A stretch of DNA of 64,000 nucleotides from the NCBI GenBank assembly GCA_025846845.1, contig JAOYTL010000023.1, forward strand, positions 1 through 64,000. Direction: 5' to 3'. Source of the DNA: Alloboseaceae bacterium BT-24-1. GTDB taxonomy: Bacteria > Pseudomonadota > Alphaproteobacteria > Rhizobiales > Beijerinckiaceae. Positions 28,001-33,256 of the stretch are shown here, one piece after another (position 1 is the first letter of the stretch; every line of letters starts with the position of its first letter). Position numbers and translations under genes: made by a program. The notes under the pieces are model-generated. The model worked only from the letters and a program-made list of their open reading frames with translations. It was not told where the DNA came from and did not search any database.

Positions 28001-28254
28001 TCGGCTTGAGCCTGGCCTTCCCCTGGGAGCCCATCGAGGAGCCGCCTCAGCCTGTGACTCCTCCAGACCCAGCTCCGGTGCCTGATCCTGTGCAGACCCC
28101 GCCATTGCACGGCCCGGGCGGACCCAATCGTCCGATTGCGAACCTGCATGGTGGTGCAGGACAGGAACCGGCAAATCCGAACGTGCCGGCGGGGAAGTCG
28201 TTCATGCGGTTCGTCACGACAGATGAGAAGGCTGGATCAACTCTCGCCGCCTAG
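19045..28254 (+). CDS. Giant 3069-residue protein, candidate T3SS effector
   Basis: One uninterrupted frame with AGGAGG six bases before the ATG. The N-terminus is Ser/Thr-rich without a cleavable signal (VSQTTSTQSTNPIGS), as in T3SS substrates. Layout: residues 150-400 are coiled-coil-rich; the motif NG(x)WVHPE occurs near 172 and 574; hydrophobic segments lie near 815-850 and 950-965; 995-1150 is a Gly/Pro/Ala linker. An ARQxP motif occurs three times (1154 PLWQQARQSPDGL, 1783 PLWDAARQNPETL, 2208 PIAEARQSPDIT). Two similar blocks at about 2090-2185 and 2305-2410 share GGFVYKV/GGYVYRL and FVYRSGDVFP/RVFEDGSVYP, vaguely like ADP-ribosyltransferase toxin folds. A hydrophobic segment (about 2440-2490), a late one (about 2971-2994) and a Pro-rich tail follow. 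From memory the 620-900 region recalls DUF4781-type modules. The enzymatic function is unknown. Confidence 0.8.
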   Translation: MRVNKPDGGLVSQTTSTQSTNPIGSLLKTLADVVRKVLQALAPVLSRVNYAASMTSAAGRNPKVIWAGELKPGQANTPQGQALIAKQERVLILLAQLLANSLANSDPAKAKENQVLVAQINAIILNDESTVAGQEAHDRGVETAAAEQKYGPGTAEKPQLMPSGGGGWIQSNGQWVHPELARARAAQDSAEARAVEARAKSDEATAQVEVYAADPEYRSAVAGANRTLAKTLAPEGITFEIKATKPLAQAQSDLKDAQGVAGKATQSRQKREQAETVLVDALEDKTKVRGPQGPNAQQARPANSTESSKVSDRRSDYEDKEVRAGFAEYGQLSAEADLLDVEISELVAKQLVRTTQPNTPERAEADRMLETAGNQRKVAQANRDVAVKASDLADAERDLAGVQLQAAPIEDAALNNLRSKSPHLFEQDGFTDGKSKYSGTLQSVSVDDDSKDGQLHATFVYEHKTLVIPLTFQPGAKNVRRSGHEREIDAAWNNIAGCGPNGLLGAQQRKQAAEKAYTSSTITQIDVNIDLAGKTIPALETALNTALTTKGPAIPVGGPGEAAPFPGAVKSTMNGVEVWVHPEVALILSALNATRELDKDLRLQREHAVAWHDYAVFTATQPTKLLNEDSGQHQSSMQAAYYRDRQTQATHQIELTFGAMAQQTLPDSKALFGAEHVLGGQALKSTLQLAGAAPEEAGRMAGKIQEIGGDQAQVAFVPFQYIDASVGSQQMLFAIVRGTDGKDHVVDGRGSDYVLDGRKPENIKSFIETYQNDNDLMDSGTIVVPKNLSFTAKGDKVETEAYQAHVKTFVEKYVDPIATGVAAGAPLLMLIPGVNVVAAPLAIVAGTYVGGRQLQEFGEDIYYGREITPGRLIMETLSAGATIFPATASASRAIGLRNAGMTTVASLRTSIGATYSRTPYYRHAGEIMQSATGGTIGFARTLDLASIAAGSPLLAVSAFNMMAHGDDPGMNPLMELMSFASGVYGTVSGLHARIEQGRAAPQPTARRPRHVANATTFTHHAPGTAALPGGLGGLGTARGGGSQGGTIVAQTQPTSGPQAGRNDGGEPTGSAKPENAGVEPVIGAEGVPTPLAAAAALPNVADAVAASQIANIGGTGHGDTGNGSADQQARPGRTAEEGTVNGPRQGEAGDRPFMPLWQQARQSPDGLALPADRRAEMEAAGKDIPPSGWQAAKPWKWQENAPDIRFSLLGRVRINPGPAGDAVRAALGAQVDSTPVGSPTWRSYMAGVGVRSNFRAIGAAMGEGPGAVRDALQSEAGLSIRPNEHRNVTGAQLGLPISHQTAFQFKGADLIAAGEQLIYGDPSQSAFDLLPKTGRVMPATKGSAQPQGHVVEIVYGLSLRSESVTLKPGETDVFGAPANNAAGFVRFEDGVPYKKVMLEDKLYLHPAWVNELPTSISKFIPRVALERRYEVAMDAMFHQDFTVSREFLDLNQVVLGKLRLRTQVVVNNADDAAALAAAPSAEKLQELLAKGAIDQDQRLTYVRGSGSGLRQSAVPGLPLKETIVDLAGNERRVWSPGSSRLEVIVNEQFGPRGLINPDRPLLAKAPTTFSHYIPSDGPIFWGLFGDAQNVALTVDRTVAWSVPALPVGVPGVRWLQLPLSASIEGRLFYRTKLPDAAPAVAAERTTSWEFPQADGLTLAVEGPRWLKRLDARAETGRVAVFPRGGNEAVGKWLNQLEAGASPSQKQAVADFRRDVLPGLKDESFLTPVQASAVHDFIAGQARPKTGRPEDGVVELRPGALELPLKAWYEMQGFTVEIARRDPMPLWDAARQNPETLRVRSEPDGDSASRPAKPATETPDALKPHFWSVGSSHALDAATGPGYLRHLTDGTGAAPEDIMARIRDRLEQEANKPQPRDLSAAALPQGGPNQLLIAKGRGLIGQSPDQKVDGALNLVLDYLGNAREIAPSYRQAIADLGHLVGQIENPGQSTFDARLPAVLARADSYVLSRVLNPGAEWPLTVALRPAAPTPAAAQQSASVAPTVPAMPLRTAGSDALLSSGVDSLIGQHGVSLMPNLAAQVRANKAFKQTPDDDRAVRLFPQPSSDPGVQTRFALTLQRPVDVYGQQGGAPATGLRTADTQFFDSYADAAAAVANLPPPKGSLRGGFVYKVEADAKGIAGIGKLAEIPVDWLPGAQFVYRSGDVFPAVALRPVSGPAAANQPAIVAQTQAAPSAQPHVGQAGIANKASTDPIAEARQSPDITTRPAYAGPDSSLRKSFVDPANAYWRKKTANGKLPEPDAQMKAQTAYLAIAQSPDDHALKGRPLHKKVTDYATRQVPHLFGSHDYTAIRYIEGPLPPQQIMGGGGSHPTLNLSDFTLHSTFEGAREAVQQRPAPAKKKGRKQAAPGGYVYRLVGPKDVLTDAIASGSISPKLVEGGLRVFEDGSVYPYSVVNRDAAYAPQPGEAFVKGDQPVGRKDKLKIIGTNVGYVGGAAFGAYMTARLGTGSHIGARDLLSSLAIYAWLFRGGVAGIRQGAKIRLQKRQDSAALVSNVAHDKFKPGEAVLDQIGRQVTGGRGWRLGIKRTDRQRYDSAIEVAKHAVENNKTPDPATMMVVREAVVDMATKPLLGKRGFFHHVGNKSEVEKAAAELHQDPTQSAPWLTIADAHLNILKRRTTGWQGAVWGHSRADRMNYLLAFETILKNRGDVEAMKVLETAPGRLISPNTPTGRILEFARYASFGISNANTTRLVTNPFADPAAYGYLGVLDTFGGTADLASNSASAAFLFGNLPGVVGTASKRGVGDADFNAPKKAADELSAASTGGNVPATPAQAQSAPPAQGSGSGSTGKNKKPHPTYAATSGGGRIIGPVRRFFAGGGDPRAVYHDGRLPDGPPEADGTQKYKPMHKPSLIQRWPQYASAGDTYGMVPFFVADSIHAANAFAAGQPVLGGIELLKVAADWYVFRGAQKDYIDEYRSNRGMGPIVWHSRVTDMFNAPLNGAERNPASVDKPWLRNGLPPLVLLGAAVAVRVGLSLAFPWEPIEEPPQPVTPPDPAPVPDPVQTPPLHGPGGPNRPIANLHGGAGQEPANPNVPAGKSFMRFVTTDEKAGSTLAA

Positions 28255-28463
28255 CCGGAGATGGAGCGGTTACCCGGGTTTGCGCTAGGCGATTTGGGCT
28301 GCACCGAAGCTTTTTCGTCGTTGGCATTGGGATGCGAGCGGGGCTATGGCGATGAGACGCTGCGCTGGTTCAATGTCCGGTAACAGTTGGCCGAAAGCGG
28401 ACATTGCCCAGGTCCACCAAGGGTCGAGAGCGAAGCTTTCCGTGTGATCTCGGTGGTTTCAGG

Positions 28464-28475
28464 CCCCCGCAACCA
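28464..28475 (+). other. Second tRNA-fMet 3'-end copy / attachment site (right)
   Basis: CCCCCGCAACCA matches the 3' end of initiator tRNAs. Its last ten bases are identical to the first ten of the window. No tRNA body lies upstream, so it looks like an attachment-site copy. A terminator hairpin follows 30 bases later. The tail of a second serine recombinase ends across it on the minus strand. Together with the left copy it brackets the T3SS and the giant gene. Confidence 0.6.
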
Positions 28476-28504
28476 ATTTTACCGAACGTCGATCTTCGGC
28501 CGTC

Positions 28505-28533
28505 AAAGCCGCCCTTTCAGGGGCGGCTTTTTT
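28505..28533 (+). terminator. Rho-independent terminator
   Basis: A perfect 10-base stem (AAAGCCGCCC with GGGCGGCTTT, six-base loop TTTCAG) is followed by three further T residues, so six in a row. It is oriented for plus-strand transcription. It could end transcripts from the giant gene 250 bases upstream, or be the copied tRNA-end terminator of an older insertion. The recombinase remnant codes through it on the other strand. Confidence 0.75.
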
Positions 28534-28740
28534 GTTGTCCGCGCCCAAGGCTATCTCGACCATGCCCGGGATCTCGCCGACCAGTTCAATCTCGTAGCCG
28601 CCCTCGGTGGCGTGGACGACAATGGCCTCAATCAGTGAGCGCAGGATCGTCGGTGCCTCCTGATGGGTCTCCTCCTGGTCGAGGGCCTTCCTGAGCGCCC
28701 CCACCCGCTGCCGATAGAGACCGGCGAGATCGAGCCCAGC

Positions 28741-29050
28741 CGCTGAGCGCGTCCTATGCGCTGTTCAACGATCATCGGATTCCAGGGCAGGTCACAATCG
28801 ACCAGCACATTTGCGAACTGAAGGTTGATGCCCGCCGATCCGGATTCGGTCGAAACGATCACGCGGCAGGCCCTGTTTGAAGCGCGCGATCGTTTCCTGA
28901 TCGCGCTGTCTGGAATCGCCGTTGATGAGGCCGGCGCGGAGCCCACTGGCCTCCAGGAAATTCTGGATGGTCGTCTGCGTCTCGCGGCGCGTTGTGAAAA
29001 TGACGAGGCCCAACTGCTTGGAGGGCGCCTGCGAGAGGTACGACGGGACC
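28741..29050 (-). pseudogene. Helicase C-terminal-domain fragment, frameshifted
   Basis: One frame has GLVIFTTRRETQTTIQNFLEASGLRAGLINGD and FKQGLPRDRF; another carries on with VIVSTESGSAGINLQFANVLV and DLPWNPMIVEQRIGRAQRLG, the motif V and VI region of SNF2-like superfamily 2 helicases. A frameshift separates them (about 28870). N- and C-terminal parts are missing: the left end runs into the recombinase tail and the right end stops at the ABM-like gene. It is clearly not functional. Confidence 0.8.
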
Positions 29051-29058
29051 AGTATGTT

Positions 29059-29415
29059 CTAAGCGCGCATCACATCTGCCAGCATCCAGTTGCAGGAGAC
29101 GACGCTCAGGATCTGAACACTGCTGGGCAGTTCGAGAAGATACTCGGCGTCCTTTTCAAGGTGCCTGATCCGGGTCGGGTCGGCTCCGGCCCAACGGGTC
29201 ATCGCTTCCATGCTGTCCCAGAACGAAGTGACCATGAAGAAGCTGGAATCCGCCTGATCCTCCCGAAACATCTGGACGCCGCGCGCCCCGAGCGACTCGA
29301 GCTTTTTCACCCCGTGGTCGTAGAGATACCGGGTGTACTCGTTCGCCAGGGCGCTGCTGGTCCGGCCTCGCCAGATGCGAGCGATGCCGCCAGGTGCCGT
29401 GCTCGACTGATTCAT
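29059..29415 (-). CDS. Antibiotic-biosynthesis-monooxygenase-like (ABM/DUF) small protein
   Basis: 118 residues from ATG 29415 (CAGGAAA upstream). It has the pattern of stress-responsive alpha/beta-barrel proteins: IARIWRGRTSSALANEYTRYLYDHGV, a middle strand RGVQMFRED, then FFMVTSFWDSMEAMTRWAGADP and LEKDAEYLLELPSSVQILSVV. Such proteins are small dimeric oxygenase-like or ligand-binding folds. It sits 26 bases downstream of the TRAP large permease gene on the same strand, so it may be cotranscribed. The substrate is unknown. Confidence 0.65.
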   Translation of the reverse strand: MNQSSTAPGGIARIWRGRTSSALANEYTRYLYDHGVKKLESLGARGVQMFREDQADSSFFMVTSFWDSMEAMTRWAGADPTRIRHLEKDAEYLLELPSSVQILSVVSCNWMLADVMRA

Positions 29416-29441
29416 CGCGATTTTCCTGTTTATGATTGAAA

Positions 29442-30704
29442 TCATCTGATCAGCGCCAGCGTGAACCATGGCCAGATACTGAGAATGACCAGGACCACGC
29501 AGGTTGCCAGGCAGAAGGGTAGTGACATGGCGAAGACGTCGCTCGGCTTGGTGTTCGTCAGCGATGCGCCGACGAAGAGCGCAGCCCCGACCGGCGGCGA
29601 CACCAGCCCGAGAGTCAGATTGATCGAGACCACCACTCCGAAATGGATCGGATCGATGCCATAGAGGCCTGTCGCGATCGGATAGAGGATCGGCACGATC
29701 AGGATCAGCCCTGCGACGCCGTCGATCACCGTGCCGATGACCAGCAGGATGAGGTTGAGCCAGAGCATGAAGCTGACCGGTCCGCTCGCCACCGAGGTCA
29801 TCCAGTTGGCGACGACCTGCGGCACCTGGCCGTGGACCAGGACCCAGGTGAAGACGTTGGCGGCGGCGACGAGATAAAGAACGATCGCCGTGTTGAGCCC
29901 GGTCCGCAGGAACATCCGCGGCAGTTCGCGCAGATCGATCTCACGATAGCCCAGGCCGAGGCCCAGTGCCGCGACGCAGGCCAGAGCGGCCGATTCCGTC
30001 GGGCTCGCCAATCCAGTCATGACGCTGACCAGAATGACGATCGGGATCAGCATGGTCGGCAGGCCGCGCATGAAACGGCCGATGCGCTCGCGGACCGAAG
30101 CATGGGGCTCGACGGGATAGGCGAGCCAAAAGCCCATCAGCCAGATTACCAGGCAGAAGGCCGCTATGATCAGCAGGCCGGGAATGATCCCCGCGACGAA
30201 CATGTCGCCGATCGGCGCCTGTACCATCACGCCATAGATCACGAAGATCAGCGAGGGCGGGATGATGGGTCCGAGCAATCCCGCCGAGACGGTGGTCGCG
30301 ACGGCAAAGTTCTTGTCGTAGCCCTTGCGTACCATCTCCGGCACGAGCGTCTGAGCCATGATCGCGATCTGGGTCGTCGACGATCCCAGGATCGACGAGA
30401 TCAGCCCGTTGGCGAAGACGTTGACATAAGCGAGGCTGCCGCGGATCCGGCCGGTGATGGCCATGGTCATCCCGAGCAGCCGCGTGGTGATCCCGCCTGC
30501 GTTCATGAACTCGCCGACCAGGATGAACAGCGGCAGGGCGAGCAGGCCGTAGGAATCGATGCCGCCGAAGAGCTGGATCAGGTAGGAATCGAAGAGCTGC
30601 CAGCTTCGTGTCGCCACGATATAGGACAACGTCGCAAGGCAGAGCACGAGCCCGATCGGCAGGCCGGCCAGCAGGAAGGCGGTGAAGGCTGCACCAGTGA
30701 GCAT
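29442..30704 (-). CDS. dctM: TRAP transporter large permease subunit (DctM family)
   Basis: 420 residues with about 12 hydrophobic segments. Typical motifs are LAGLPIGLVLCLATLSYI, the GIDSYGLLALPLFILVGEFMNAGGI segment, GSSTTQIAIMAQTLVPEMVRKGYDKNFA and LGLVSPPVGAALFVGASLT near the end. It forms the Na+-driven membrane channel of a tripartite carboxylate (or related) importer with DctQ and DctP. It follows dctQ with one base between them. The solute cannot be told from sequence; the neighbouring dehydrogenases suggest an oxidisable organic acid or alcohol derivative. Confidence 0.93.
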   Translation of the reverse strand: MLTGAAFTAFLLAGLPIGLVLCLATLSYIVATRSWQLFDSYLIQLFGGIDSYGLLALPLFILVGEFMNAGGITTRLLGMTMAITGRIRGSLAYVNVFANGLISSILGSSTTQIAIMAQTLVPEMVRKGYDKNFAVATTVSAGLLGPIIPPSLIFVIYGVMVQAPIGDMFVAGIIPGLLIIAAFCLVIWLMGFWLAYPVEPHASVRERIGRFMRGLPTMLIPIVILVSVMTGLASPTESAALACVAALGLGLGYREIDLRELPRMFLRTGLNTAIVLYLVAAANVFTWVLVHGQVPQVVANWMTSVASGPVSFMLWLNLILLVIGTVIDGVAGLILIVPILYPIATGLYGIDPIHFGVVVSINLTLGLVSPPVGAALFVGASLTNTKPSDVFAMSLPFCLATCVVLVILSIWPWFTLALIR

Positions 30705-30705
30705 G

Positions 30706-31338
30706 TCAGCCTGCCTCCAGCGTCGCGGCGACGTCGGTGGCGATCCGTTCGCGTTCTGCCCAGCCCAGGTCCTCGACCAGATTGGCGAGACAGTGAATGC
30801 TGACTCCGACCGCGTAGAGCGGCAGCATGAGCAGGACGATCCATTTCGGAAGCCCCAGCGTCTGGGTCGGATCAGTGTAGAGGAAGTTCAGCGACGCGGC
30901 GGTATAGGCCGCGATATCGAAGCCCGACCATGCCAGCTGCACCGGGTCGAAGAGCCGCCAGCACAGCACGATCAGGAAAAGCCCGTAGGCGAGGCCAATT
31001 ACGGTCAGCGTCGCGTCGACGATCCTGCGCTTGGCTTGCCCGAGCGTATCGATGACGAGCGTCACAGCGAAGTTGAGCCGCTGGCGCACCGTCAGCGAGG
31101 TGCCGATGAAACAGGTCGCGACCATCAGATAGATCGCGAGCTCGTCGACCCAGATCAACGGCCGGCCGGCAGCCCGGGTTGCGATGTTCAGCAGGATCAG
31201 CGCGAAGATCGCGGCGACGAAGGCGGTCACCAGCACCTTTTCACCAGCGGCGACGCCGCGGCTGACGGCCTGCGTCACCTCCGCGACGGTCCTGCGACGG
31301 CAGCGCAGGACTGCCGCGTCTCGCGCGATGAGATCCAT
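30706..31338 (-). CDS. dctQ: TRAP transporter small permease subunit (DctQ family)
   Basis: 210 residues with four membrane helices and the DctQ signature (RAAGRPLIWVDELAIYLMVATCFIGTSLTVRQR). The C-terminal 30 residues, with LEDLGWAERERIATDVAATLE, extend beyond the usual helices. It sits between dctP and dctM in the common order P-Q-M. ATG start. Confidence 0.88.
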   Translation of the reverse strand: MDLIARDAAVLRCRRRTVAEVTQAVSRGVAAGEKVLVTAFVAAIFALILLNIATRAAGRPLIWVDELAIYLMVATCFIGTSLTVRQRLNFAVTLVIDTLGQAKRRIVDATLTVIGLAYGLFLIVLCWRLFDPVQLAWSGFDIAAYTAASLNFLYTDPTQTLGLPKWIVLLMLPLYAVGVSIHCLANLVEDLGWAERERIATDVAATLEAG

Positions 31339-31369
31339 TGGGCTTCTCCTGTTGCGCGACCGGCCGACG

Positions 31370-32344
31370 TCACCGGGTGAAGGCGCGCAGCGCCTTCAGA
31401 TCGGGCGCCTTGGATTCCCAGCGCGCATCCCAGGCTTTGACGATCTCCGTGAAAGCCTCGCGCGCGATCGGCCGCATTTCGAAACCGGCTTCCGCCAGGC
31501 GCTTGCGGAAGGCTTCCTCATTGGCGACGAACTCGTTGCGGATGAATTTCATCTGCTTGGCGACGAGGTCGCGGATCAACTTCTGATCGGCCTCGCTCAG
31601 GTCGCGCCAGACCCTCGCCGAGAAGGCCGCGGCCATCGGCGCCATGACGTGATTGGTCACCAGCATGGTTTTGGCGAGCTGGTTGTACTTGTTGTAGAAT
31701 GTCGCCTCGAAATCCATGTCGATACCATCGACCTGGCCATTGGCGAGCGCGTCATAGACACCGGCGAACGGCACCGGCGTCGGCGCGGCACCGAGCAGTT
31801 CGTAGAAATCGCGCGCCGGCGCCGACGGTATGACGCGGATCTTCTTGCCCTTGATATCGGAGATCCCTGTCGATTTGTCGCGGGTCAGGATCTGGCGCAG
31901 GCCAGTCATGCCATATCCGAGGCCGATGGCGCCGATGCTGGCCGGGAAGCGCTCGAGAATCTTCTCAGCGAACGGGCTCTCCAGGACGGCCCGGGCCTGA
32001 TCCATGTCCTTGACGAGGAACGGAGCGTGCAATGCGGCCAGCTCCGGCACGCGGTTCGACAGTTCGGCGGTGGTCAGCCAGCCCATGTCGAGCGCCCCGG
32101 TCTGGATCTGCTGGATCATCTGGGCTTCCGAGCCGAGCTGGCTCGACGGAAAAACCGCCACCGAAAGCCGCCCGTTCGTCGCAGCCTTGAGGTCCTCTCC
32201 GAAAGCCTGCGCGCTCAGGGTCCATTGCTGGTTCGGCGGCACGACGAGGCCGATGCGGATTGTGCGTGCGTCCTGGGCCACAGCCGCCGAAGCGGTGAAG
32301 AGGCTTGCGAGTAGCAACGCTTTCGACGTCAATTTCGACAGCAT
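31370..32344 (-). CDS. dctP: TRAP transporter solute-binding protein (DctP family)
   Basis: 324 residues from ATG 32344, with GAGGGGAA upstream. The signal peptide ends in SAAVAQ. Family features: RIGLVVPPNQQWTLSAQAFGEDL, LGSEAQMIQQIQTGALDM, DIKGKKIRVIPSAPARDFYELLGAAPTPVPFAGVYDALANGQVDGID. The Arg that clamps the substrate carboxylate in this family corresponds to the one in KIRVIPS. It is the periplasmic receptor of the importer and the first gene of the operon, controlled from the divergent region shared with the TetR gene. Confidence 0.92.
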   Translation of the reverse strand: MLSKLTSKALLLASLFTASAAVAQDARTIRIGLVVPPNQQWTLSAQAFGEDLKAATNGRLSVAVFPSSQLGSEAQMIQQIQTGALDMGWLTTAELSNRVPELAALHAPFLVKDMDQARAVLESPFAEKILERFPASIGAIGLGYGMTGLRQILTRDKSTGISDIKGKKIRVIPSAPARDFYELLGAAPTPVPFAGVYDALANGQVDGIDMDFEATFYNKYNQLAKTMLVTNHVMAPMAAAFSARVWRDLSEADQKLIRDLVAKQMKFIRNEFVANEEAFRKRLAEAGFEMRPIAREAFTEIVKAWDARWESKAPDLKALRAFTR

Positions 32345-32390
32345 GATCGGATTCCCCTCGGGGTTTTCCAGGCTCGCCCTCACGATACCT

Positions 32391-32412
32391 GATGAAAACA
32401 ATTGTTTTAATC
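32391..32412. promoter_or_regulatory. Palindromic operator candidate for the TetR regulator
   Basis: GATGAAAACAATTGTTTTAATC: the inner 14 bases AAAACAATTGTTTT (32395-32408) are a perfect palindrome and the outer GAT/ATC also match. It lies between dctP and the TetR gene. A related palindrome with the same arms, AAACA..TGTTT, is upstream of the aldehyde dehydrogenase at 33227-33238. Confidence 0.65.
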
Positions 32413-32524
32413 ATCTGTTTGTAAAAAACTGTTGTCAAGCGGCTTTCGCTCGCGATCTGGCGCCGCTAGCGATAGAGCGACAATCCGTCCGCGCAGGCGC
32501 CTGGACTCATGGAAGGACGATTCG

Positions 32525-33178
32525 ATGAAGCGAGCAGCGCCGGCGGCGAGCGAACCTGATACGAGGGAGCGGATCCTGGCCGCTGCACTCACTGTCTTTG
32601 CCGAGCGCGGCTTCGACGCCGGCACCGTGCGCGACATCACCGAGGCGGCCCGCGTCAACACCGCCGCGATCAACTATTATTTTCGCTCCAAGGACGAGCT
32701 GATCCGCCAGGTTTTCGAGGCCGGGCTGAAGCCGATCATTCGGGCAAGGAGCAGCGCGCTCGATGCCTGCATCCGGCAGGCGGCGCCGGCGCTGCCGAAG
32801 ATTGCGGCCGTCGCCGAAGCACTTGTCAGGCCCCTCGTAGAGCTCGGAGCCGGCGAATACCGGGACGTCATGACAATTCTGATGCAGGTCCGCACCGGGC
32901 AGCTGCCACTGACAAAACGAATCGTCGAAGAGCAGTTCGGCCCGGTCCACGAACGTTTCGTCGACCTGCTGCAGAAGCTGCTGCCCGACCTGTCACGCAC
33001 CGAAATCGCACTCCGCTACGACTGCGCGCGCGGCGCCGTCCTGCAGACGCTCGTGCATCTTGCGCCTGCCGCGGCGCTCGCGGTCGCCGAGACCGACCGC
33101 GAACGGGCCGATCACGAGAAGACCGTCCGCCGCCTCGTTCGCTTCGTCTCCGCCGGTCTCGAGGCGCCGCCCGGATAA
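32525..33178 (+). CDS. TetR-family transcriptional regulator
   Basis: 217 residues from ATG 32525, with GGAAGGA upstream. The N-terminal helix-turn-helix is canonical: RERILAAALTVFAERGFDAGTVRDITEAARVNTAAINYYFRSKDELI. The C-terminal domain (LGAGEYRDVMTILMQVRTGQLPLTKRIVEEQFGPVHERFVDLLQ) recalls the CecR-like group. It is divergent from the TRAP operon and in front of the dehydrogenase operon, with similar palindromes before both, so it is the likely local repressor of this catabolic block. Confidence 0.88.
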   Translation: MKRAAPAASEPDTRERILAAALTVFAERGFDAGTVRDITEAARVNTAAINYYFRSKDELIRQVFEAGLKPIIRARSSALDACIRQAAPALPKIAAVAEALVRPLVELGAGEYRDVMTILMQVRTGQLPLTKRIVEEQFGPVHERFVDLLQKLLPDLSRTEIALRYDCARGAVLQTLVHLAPAAALAVAETDRERADHEKTVRRLVRFVSAGLEAPPG

Positions 33179-33213
33179 GCCTCGCCGAGGGCTCTTGCCA
33201 GTGTCGTAGATTC

Positions 33214-33243
33214 AAATATATGTTTCAAACATATGTTTTGAAA
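33214..33243. promoter_or_regulatory. Repeated palindromes upstream of the aldehyde dehydrogenase
   Basis: AAATATATGTTT (33214-33225) is followed directly by AAACATATGTTT (33227-33238, perfect palindrome), then TGAAA. The arms match those of the palindrome in front of dctP. The site is 18 bases before the ATG at 33257, a position suited to repression. Confidence 0.6.
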
Positions 33244-33256
33244 TTGGCGATGCTCG

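Larger units (their letters stand above)
28459..28740 (-). pseudogene. C-terminal fragment of a second large serine recombinase
   Basis: Only about 90 codons remain, beginning AAGLDLAGLYRQRVGALRKAL and continuing with ILRSLIEAIVVHATEGGYEIELVG to the end AEDRRSVKLVAGA. This is the end of the same family as the remnant at 1-1518 (compare RSMIEKIVVTPRDG and SLSVVAG there), but the two sequences differ. The 5' side is joined directly to a broken helicase frame near 28740, so all the catalytic part is gone. Confidence 0.8.
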
